In this document: piece after piece, positions 8,474-15,000 of the stretch
How the letters are laid out: each line of letters opens with the position of its first letter
How positions within the stretch are numbered: position 1 is the first letter of the stretch
Origin: Halocaridina rubra
Lineage: Eukaryota > Arthropoda > Malacostraca > Decapoda > Atyidae
Length of the DNA: 15,000 nt
Reading direction: 5' to 3'
Assembly: GCA_037179515.1 (NCBI GenBank)
Contig: JAXCGZ010004372.1
Coordinates: forward strand, 1 to 15,000
The notes under the pieces: generated by a model
Told to the model about the DNA's origin: nothing
The model's input: only the letters and a program-made list of their open reading frames with translations
Database searches by the model: none
Position numbers and translations under genes: made by a program

Positions 8474-8824
8474 GGCCACTTATATGTATTTCTGGAGGGA
8501 ATATGTGCATAAATTTACATAATTGAGAGCATGGAAAAGAATACGACTCTCATGACTGTGTGCGAGTAAAGTTATCTAATAGAGTTCAGTGGGAAAAGAT
8601 TTAAAGGCCCAATCTATTTTTTTCTTTTTAATTCATTCACACTTACCATATTTTACCTTCAAAATATTAATATACTTAATGTGTGTGAGCTTTTGAGTGT
8701 GCGCGAATGTGTAAACACTACTCACGCAATCAATTACGTTCTTACATGCAGACTCCATGAGCCTTAAAAAATAATATTGCTTGTAGGTATATTAATAAAA
8801 AAAGCAGTTTATGGTCTTAATAAC

Positions 8825-8830
8825 TTTATT
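8825..8830 (-). promoter_or_regulatory. Second candidate poly(A) signal AATAAA
   Basis: A minus-strand AATAAA lies about 310 nt beyond the helicase stop. It would serve if the proximal signal at 8956-8961 is skipped. There is no direct evidence of use. Confidence 0.35.
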
Positions 8831-8955
8831 AGACAGTTGAAAAAAATTAACTTTCAAAGTAAAAAAAAAAATACGTCAAGTCATTATTCTTTTATCATAA
8901 GTAGGGTTTGCATTGCCTTAGATATAAAAACTCGCAATGACATCCAAGAGCCACT

Positions 8956-8961
8956 TTTATT
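8956..8961 (-). promoter_or_regulatory. Candidate poly(A) signal AATAAA of the helicase gene
   Basis: A minus-strand AATAAA about 180 nt after the stop codon at 9141-9139 is the first exact canonical signal downstream. It would give a short 3' UTR. Use is inferred from position only. Confidence 0.5.
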
Positions 8962-9138
8962 AATCCCCATTTGAAAGGGGGTGGACACATATAGGCTGGA
9001 GCTGGGAAATTAAGTTTATGTTCTTTCTTTATAAGTGATAAAATAAAAACAGCTTCAACTTAATGTGCTAATATTTTACACAGTGATTAAAAAAATATAT
9101 TACTTTGTAGCCAAATACAAACCATTCATAGCAACTTC

Positions 9139-9293
9139 TCAGAGGTACAAACTTGCCGCAAAGACGATATCACGCTTCATTAATTTTATTCCTTCGGCAA
9201 ATTTTAGTTCAAGATCGATGCCAATAGCCTTCGAAGCTTGAATCATCTGACGCAACAGCTCTTCCAAACGTCGCATTCCTCGTATGATGCTGC
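9139..9293 (-). CDS. MTREX: Helicase last coding exon
   Basis: The acceptor is a TTTACAG ending at 9294. The exon completes the Gly codon split from the previous exon and encodes 50 residues with RRLEELLRQM, KFAEGIKLMKRDIVF and the terminal AASLYL, followed by TGA at 9141-9139. This C-terminal end is near-invariant in MTR4 proteins and closes the helical bundle that grips RNA. Confidence 0.95.
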
Positions 9294-12200
9294 CTGTAAA
9301 AATAAGAAGAGCACTGAAACAAATCAAAAAATAATTCTTATTCAAACATAACATCACATCTCACTCAAACAAAAATTGTCCCTTTCTTAGGTGATGCCTT
9401 TCACACTTTGCCTGATGATGAGCATTTTCTTTGCCTTCCTGTGGGTACGAATTAGTCATAAAGGCTATCAAGGGACCTGTGTAGAAAAAAATTGCTCCTC
9501 TCTTATATGTACTGTTTAACCCTGCATGTGGTGTGCATACTGTTTGTGAATTTTTCTTAATCTCTTTCCCCTCCATTGCTGGTGGACGAAGTTGATGGAT
9601 CCTCAAATACGAGTGCCACTTCAGACTGAAATTTTATTGTATGTCTTTTTCCTTTGGCTCAAGTTTACCTTTTGCCATTGGGATTTTACTAGCAGGATAT
9701 CTCTGATGGCATTTCAAAGTAATAGGGGAGTGACCGAGTCAAAACACACACATTCACCATAAGCCAAACATACTTCAATCACTCCTTGTAGTTCCTTGAG
9801 TATAAAGGGTTGTCACAATTCCTCTCTAAAGCATCCTGCATGTGTCATCCAAGGGGTAAATGGTCCAGGATATTTTGACTTGGTGTGCTTTGGCCACTGT
9901 GCATGTATATGGATTTTACAGAAATATATTAGGTGCCTATTTTCTTCAATATTATCTGTGAAGTACGTTTCTAAGTTAACGAACTAGGTGGGTGATAAAT
10001 TTTGGTATACTGTACTATACCATGGCAGGGTGGTAACACTCGTGACTTTGACTCGTCGGGTCATGGGATCACAGCCAGCTATGGTCTGAGGCTAGAAAGT
10101 GCATTAAATCAGGGTAACAGTTGCACTTGCCAAAACCAAAGTCCTTTGCAAAAAGGCACTTTCCTAGCCCTTACTAGGAAAGAGAGTCAGTGTTGCAATA
10201 CTGACAACTTTTGTGTTACAATTACAATTCCCACCACTCATCCTGTCTTCTGGGCATTTCTTGCCTTTTCTAGGTATGTTTTATGAGAACATTTCCCCTG
10301 ATACCTGCATCGCTTTTCAGAGCTTGATTTCTTATTCCGAGAGATCTCTTACCTACTTAGCATATTATTTTCTCATGCAAGAATGGAAATATTGAGTGAA
10401 ATGTTGTGGAAATTTCTAGTTCCTGTCCCTCATATCATCAATAGATCAGATAATAACAAGCGAGTCTTAACAGCTTAAGTCACCTAAGATAAACCATTCT
10501 CCCCCTACTTAGGAACTAATAAACTACATTGGTAAACAAATACTTTAGTTATTAGCTGAACCTGTCCATTCTAACCTTCAAACATATCCGTCTTCTTCAC
10601 CAACTCTAAAAACGTGGCTCCGTTACACCACTCGTACACAACATCCATTAGAAATGGTTTGAACTGCTCTACATATAGATCTTCATTTATCTGGAAATAA
10701 AAAAATCTGTATTATAATCATAATTCAGCAAAAAATTATTTGAAATATGTCTCATTACCTTAGAGAGTATAAGGAAGTATTCAGACATATCCCGGCTTAC
10801 ATAGGTGAATGGTTTCATAATCAACTTCTGAAGATATTCAAAACATTAAATTAGATTAGATTATATTATGAGTAGATTAGAATACATTATACTATCTTAG
10901 ATTGCGCACTAAACACTATTACCGAGTTGCATATGTGCAAAAAGAAAAGATAAAAAATAAACATATCAATTATGGTGAATATGATAAAAGACAAAGCTAA
11001 AATCAAACTTGTAATGATCCCATACATGCCAAACCTTGTAAATACAATTGTAACAAATTATCAAGGATGGCAGGTTTCAAATTGCTAAATAACAACGTTC
11101 CAATAATGATCAGAATCTACCATCAGTCTAAATGTTATCCAGAAATAAGTCTCCCTTCTAGAGGCAAAATAAAATTTGACTAGTACTTGGAAAAGGCAAT
11201 AATATTTCTTGCATGCTGTGTAGTGTGACCGTCCTGATCGGGTTTGTAGTGAACGCGACTTTAATTCAATAGGTTGTCAGTTCGGTATCTGCTATAGTCT
11301 GAGGTTAGAAATGGCATGCACTCAGAGTAACAGTAGCACTTGTCAAAATCAGTCCTTTGAAAGAAGGCAACATCCTAGCCCTTAATAGGTAAGGGAGTCT
11401 ATGACATATATCCGGACCATTTTTCTCTGCTACAATATAGTACACAGCAGGGCTAAGTCTGGTATGGTATGATAAACATATAATTGCCTCTTGTTTGTGA
11501 TCAGTTACAAACATCTGCTAGTTTCAGCAATGAACGGTGAGGAAAAACGTGAGACGACTTACCTCGAGCTTGCACTCGTGACTGACACGGGCAATGCGAC
11601 GAGCCATGTCCTGCATTTGTCTCAGTGGTCCTGATATGTCCTCCCCTAACTTAGGCATTTCACTGGTCTTTTCATCGCACACAAATGTACTCAGTAAGGC
11701 ACATGTCTGCGCAGCTGTAAACCAAAATTAAGCAGTATGAACCAAGAAGCTAATTATGAGATTCAAACTAATTGTAGCACATTAAAACGGTGCATATTCA
11801 TCATTCTCATATTTCCTCACCTGTCACAGAAGGCAACTAAAAGGGATAGGTGAGTGGAGAGCTGACAACCTCTCATCCCTGAAGTTAGTTTCCAACCATA
11901 TAAAGAGGCAATGATTGGATGGGAGATCGTTTAATTACTTCAATTTTTTACAAAGCTTGTTTACATAAAACACAGAATATACCATTGATGCACTTTTCTG
12001 CATTACATTTAGCATACATTCCAATGAGGCTGGAAACAGACATGCTGGAGTAGGGAGATTAAGGATGGACGCCCTTCTTAACGCCTTACTGTGGGATTTA
12101 ACCTATATTAATCACATCCCAACTAGCGCACTCTTATCATAAAGCTAGAGCAGTCCTAGAAATTATACCATATTTCAAAAGTTTATCCAGGCCAAATAAT

Positions 12201-15000
12201 GACAGCTTGATTTTGCCCTCTGACATTTGCCAGATAATTTTGTGATTAATAAACTCTTAAGTCATACAAAGCATTAAAACAAGATCTGAAAAATTATGTG
12301 GAACAACGATATAATATTCCTGTATTTGCAGCAAAATTACAGAAATACGATGTAGAGCACAAATGAGAATTATAAAGTGAATACATTGTTTTTTTAATGC
12401 AATGAAAAGCTGATCAAAATTTATTTCATGAGTAAGAAATTATCTCTATGGGGGAGGAAGAAAGAATTACGCCCCTGTGCTCTGTGTCATAAAAGGCGAC
12501 TGAAAGAAATGGATGTGACAGCTTATGAAAAGGTAGAATGCAAAAGAGCATTATGATGTCCTACTGCTTCCCTTTTCACTCCAGTTGCGGCCATTAGTTA
12601 CCATCAGCAGGATATGGTCATATTAAGAAAAAAAAGAGAACTACTGAAAAGATGCAACCAAACATATATAGTACATAAGCTATACTGGTAGCTCACCTGA
12701 TAAATTGTTAAAAAGGCCATTAAAAAGCATTTCCGTAATAAGAAGTTCATCTGCTGCAGACAGTTCGCACGCTACCCGTCCCTTCCGCTCAATCACGTCC
12801 TGCGCCGTGGCATATCCCAAGCGGCGAAGCACTCTCTTGCGGCACTTCAGTTCATCCATATTTAAAACGCTCTTTGCTTTTTTTAGATCGTACTCCGCAT
12901 TCTGAAATTCTTTAATCAACTTCATCTTCTCTTCATACATACTATACAGTACTTCACAGTCATCATCTTCATGTAGCTTGTGAGATTCTAAACGCAAGGT
13001 AAATTTCTCAAGTTTACTGCAGATGTCCACAAAGGCTTCATCTTTAATTTTCATGTTTTTAACGGGGTCCAACATGAACTGATCTTCTGGCACGCGGCGG
13101 ATGGCTTCCTGCACCATCTTCATAACCATCACTCTCTGATCCAAAGCCTTCAAATCTTCGGGTAATTTGAGCCGCACGGCCGATATATCCTGCACGAGCT
13201 TTAACAAAACGGACATTACAACAGGTTCAGTCTTCTCGCCCGGCATGGGAGGCTTGCACTCCGAGGTGACCTTTTTAGCAGCTGATTCTGCAGATACGTT
13301 AAGGACGACATCGACTGTGACGGTAGGAGGTTCCATGGGATTTTTCTTATCTTCCTTTTTCTTGTAGCTTAATACCACTCCCCAGCCAAAGTCACTTTCA
13401 TTGTTTTTAATATAAATTAGTCTTCCGGGCTGTAAGAAAGGCAAACTATATATTGGCCTGGTCATGAAAGCCTGACGCTCAAGCTTCAAGTTCTTAATAG
13501 TCTGGTGAATTTTATAGTAACTCTCAACCTCCGACTCTCTTGGAATAACTTTTTTTTCAATGTCTTTCTCGTACTTAGCAACACGATCGCAGAGTTCAGG
13601 AATAGTTGCAAAATTCTGAAATTGGTAAAACGAACGTTCAAGGATGTACTCGGGATTAATTTGTTCCACTCGCAACAAGTTCAGTACCATGTTGTAAGTC
13701 AAATGGAATGCAGAATTAATGGGGTCAGCTTTGCCATGAACCAAATTCTTGACCACAGAAGTGTTTAATTTTTCATCTACCATCATGATGACAATGCCTT
13801 TGTCATCTTTTCCTCGACGGCCAGCTCTACCAGACATCTGAATGTATTCTCCGGAGGTAATCCACCTAAAATCTACGCCATCAAATTTGCGAACACTTGT
13901 AAAGAGGACAGTTCTTGCGGGCATGTTTAGTCCCATGGCAAAAGTTTCTGTGGCAAATAATGCTTTGATCAATCCTTCACCGAATAAAATCTCAATTGAT
14001 TCTTTGATGATGGGCAAGAGACCTCCGTGATGAATACCAATGCCCCGTCTCAGTAGTGGCAAAACAGACACCACCTGCGGTAACTGACGATCCTCGTCTG
14101 TCAAAACCGAAATTGCATTTTCAAACACTTCATCTACTAATGCTTTCTCTTCAGGCTGATTAAAATCTAACTTCGACATCTGTAGAGCATATGCTTCGCA
14201 TTCTTTTTTCGAAAAACTGAATATGATCACAGGGGCAAAATTTCGTTCCATTATCATCTTGACAATTTTATAACAGTCTGAACCCTGTTTTCCTCCGCCC
14301 CCTTTTGATCCTCCTCGGGCAGGTGCTTTTTCAGGACCACTCTGTATTATGGACATGGCTGTGTTGAAGTTTTCCTCACGAAAAGTGGAATGCTCGTCCA
14401 CTACCATATATATGCCTTCTCCACCGGCAGGGAATATGTAATGCTGAAGTGGTGTGGGTCGATAATCTGTGTAGACAACATGGCAAGGCTGATGATGGAG
14501 ATAACAGATCCACTGGGCAAACTGACTGGCATTAGGAATAGTGGCAGATAAAAAAACAAAGTGGACTGTAGGTGGTAGAAGGATTATGGTTTCCTCCCAT
14601 ACATACCCACGTTCCTTATCTCTCATGTAATGAATTTCGTCGAAAATAACCCAGCCTACTTCTCTGGTCACTTCCGAGCCTCTGTAAAGCATACTTCTCA
14701 AAATTTCTGTGGTCATGATGAGACAAGATGCGTTAGGGTTTATGGTGACATCGCCCGTCAGGAGACCAACATCCTCAAACTCGTCGCTGAAATCTCGATA
14801 CTTCTGATTACTGAGAGCTTTGATAGGCGTTGTGTAAATGACTCTCTGCTTGTTCTGTAAGCACTTTGCAATGGAGTATTCTGCAACCACTGTTTTCCCA
14901 GCTGACGTATGAGCAGACACTAGCACACTCTGATCGTTGTCTATGCAAAGAATGGCTTCTTTTTGGAAAGGATCTAGCATAAAAGGATATGATTTGGCTG
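9139..15000 (-). CDS. MTREX: MTR4/MTREX-type exosome-cofactor RNA helicase, 5' end outside the window
   Basis: This is a Ski2-like DExH-box RNA helicase of the nuclear exosome pathway. In the TRAMP and NEXT complexes MTR4 unwinds RNA with ATP and threads it into the exosome for rRNA maturation and RNA decay. Coding exons on the minus strand are 15000(partial)-12697, 11714-11563, 10690-10576 and 9293-9139, giving about 907 codons plus stop. Animal MTR4 is about 1,040 residues, so roughly 130 N-terminal residues are missing beyond the window. The exon phases (1, 0, 1) join without conflict. MTR4 is chosen over its cytoplasmic paralogue SKI2 because of the ELKCRKRVLRRLGYAT block and the C-terminal RRLEELLRQM to RDIVFAASLYL block. 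A KOW/arch segment lies between the RecA domains and the C-terminal helical bundle. All catalytic motifs are intact. Confidence 0.96.
9294..10575 (-). other. Helicase intron with a SINE copy
   Basis: The intron is 1,282 bp, with donor GTTAGA (10575-10570) and acceptor AG (9295-9294). The donor departs from GTAAGT-type sites at the third position, where it has T. A SINE-like repeat sits at about 10020-10190. The rest, including an 81-codon minus-strand open frame at 9361-9606, shows nothing I recognise. Confidence 0.85.
10020..10190 (+). repeat. Putative tRNA-derived SINE, copy 1
   Basis: The head resembles a tRNA gene. A TGGC-start A-box-like stretch lies at 10023-10033, and GGATCACAGCC at 10066-10076 fits the B-box pattern GGTTCRANNCC at most fixed positions. 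The spacing of about 43 bp suits RNA polymerase III. The body after the head (GTCTGAGGCTAG onward to about 10190) aligns along its length with 11290-11400, at clearly diverged but obvious identity. The cloverleaf is not intact, so it is a SINE head rather than a working tRNA. It lies antisense to the helicase gene, inside an intron. Confidence 0.68.
10576..10690 (-). CDS. MTREX: Helicase penultimate coding exon
   Basis: This 115-bp exon starts in phase 0 after a TTTCCAG acceptor (AG at 10692-10691). It encodes INEDLYVEQFKPFLMDVVYE and then WCNGATFLELVKKTDMFE, ending one base into a Gly codon. The block aligns with the same part of animal MTR4 C-terminal domains. Confidence 0.94.
10691..11562 (-). 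other. Helicase intron with a second SINE copy
   Basis: The intron is 872 bp, with consensus donor GTAAGT (11562-11557) and acceptor AG at 10692-10691. It contains the second SINE-like copy at about 11236-11400. An AT-rich, AGATTAGATTA-type low-complexity patch lies near 10850-10900. No other gene is seen. Confidence 0.88.
11236..11400 (+). repeat. Putative tRNA-derived SINE, copy 2
   Basis: This matches copy 1 (10020-10190) in the same orientation. It has the same GACTTTAATTC/GACTTTGACTC head segment and the GTCTGAGG core. It also shares the GTAACAG and CAAAA blocks and a CCTAGCCCTTA-type tail. A diverged B-box-like sequence lies at about 11279-11289. The A-box part is poorer than in copy 1, so ends are approximate. 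Confidence 0.65.
11563..11714 (-). CDS. MTREX: Helicase internal coding exon
   Basis: This 152-bp exon follows a TTTACAG acceptor (AG at 11716-11715). It completes a split Ala codon and encodes 50 further residues including ALLSTFVCDEKTSEMPKL, then GPLRQMQDMARRIARVS, ending exactly on a codon before GTAAGT. It forms part of the C-terminal helical bundle. Confidence 0.95.
11715..12696 (-). other. Helicase intron with short shared repeat motif
   Basis: The intron is 982 bp, with donor GTGAGC (12696-12691) and acceptor AG (11716-11715). Two places, about 11818-11850 and 12478-12515, share a GTCA(C/T)A(G/A)AAGGC(A/G)ACTAAAAG-like core of about 25 bp. I associate it with an interspersed repeat seen in crustacean genomes. 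No gene is seen otherwise. Confidence 0.82.
12697..15000 (-). CDS. MTREX: Helicase large exon: both RecA domains, arch and start of C-terminal bundle
   Basis: The exon is at least 2,304 bp and open to the window edge, where AKSYPF precedes the Met at 14980. Counting from that Met, Walker A SAHTSAGKT ends at residue 30 and motif Ia TPIKALSNQ is at 51-59. The DEIH box is at 114-117 and motif III SAT at 145-147. A Gly-rich loop spans about 215-235. Motif IV VIIFSFSKKEC is at 251-261, motif V FATETFAMGLNMPA at 342-355 and motif VI QMSGRAGRRG at 381-390. The KOW/arch insert begins near 505 (LPFLQPGRL at 513-521, DFGWGVVLSY at 530-539). MDELKCRKRVLRRLGYAT is at 708-725 and ELLITEMLFNGLFNNLS at 745-761. 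It ends in phase 1 before GTGAGC. No lesion or insertion is seen. Confidence 0.97.

Larger units (their letters stand above)
8474..9138. other. Region downstream of the helicase gene, including its probable 3' UTR
   Basis: This AT-rich stretch lies between the RTE insertion and the helicase stop codon. Its right part is probably the minus-strand 3' UTR of the helicase mRNA. I see no other gene, and the plus-strand open frame at 8777-8974 has no family resemblance. Confidence 0.55.

Noticed and set aside
9361..9606. Minus-strand 81-codon frame as a further gene or helicase exon
   Set aside because: It lies within the last intron. The flanking exons join exactly in phase without it, and it has no family resemblance or fitting splice sites.
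10005..10022. Inverted repeat GGTATA...TATACC as an operator or element end
   Set aside because: The arms are only 6 bp in an AT-rich intron and have no partner elsewhere. Chance is a sufficient explanation.
10013..10090. Possible functional tRNA gene
   Set aside because: The A- and B-box-like sequences are diverged, no acceptor stem or anticodon loop could be folded, and the sequence continues into a body shared with another copy, which fits a SINE head.

Overview
This window looks like an arthropod nuclear genome, most likely a decapod crustacean. That is inferred from three things: a host gene split by spliceosomal introns, a very long AT microsatellite, and degraded non-LTR retrotransposons of types I associate with decapod genomes. 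The species cannot be fixed from the sequence alone. Nothing here is prokaryotic: no operons, CRISPR arrays or ribosomal RNA were found.

The right side (9139 to the right edge, minus strand) is the only host gene. It encodes the 3' two thirds or more of an MTR4/MTREX-type (SKIV2L2) Ski2-like DExH RNA helicase, the helicase that feeds RNA to the nuclear exosome. Four coding exons are visible (12697 to beyond 15000, 11563-11714, 10576-10690, 9139-9293). Their splice sites and codon phases agree exactly, and together they give about 907 codons ending in a normal stop. The start of the protein lies beyond base 15000. The introns hold two diverged copies of a putative tRNA-derived SINE and two stretches sharing a short repeat motif.

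The left side (about 644-8457) is a nest of retrotransposons. The oldest layer is a 5'-truncated, minus-strand Jockey/CR1-type non-LTR element with a short poly(A) tail at 644-653, many stops and frameshifts, and an internal deletion in its endonuclease. Into its coding region (TTTAG target duplication at 1346-1350 and 3370-3374) a 2,019-bp minus-strand Ty3/Gypsy LTR element has inserted. Its two 190-bp LTRs read as identical, so the insertion is very young. It keeps a primer-binding site matching the 3' end of tRNA-Ser and a polypurine tract, but it has lost the N-terminal part of Gag and everything after the reverse transcriptase palm (RNase H and integrase). It therefore looks like a non-autonomous deletion derivative. 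Next to the 5' end of the Jockey-type element, head to head with it, lies a nearly full-length plus-strand RTE-type element (5319-8457). It has a 16-bp target duplication and a GAA-rich tail, and is disabled by four stops and two frameshifts.

The left edge holds AT-rich unique DNA and a 346-bp (AT)n tract (263-608). The stretch 8474-9138 is the region downstream of the helicase gene and carries two candidate poly(A) signals. No undescribed defence or other multi-gene system is visible. The most unusual object is the young LTR deletion derivative.
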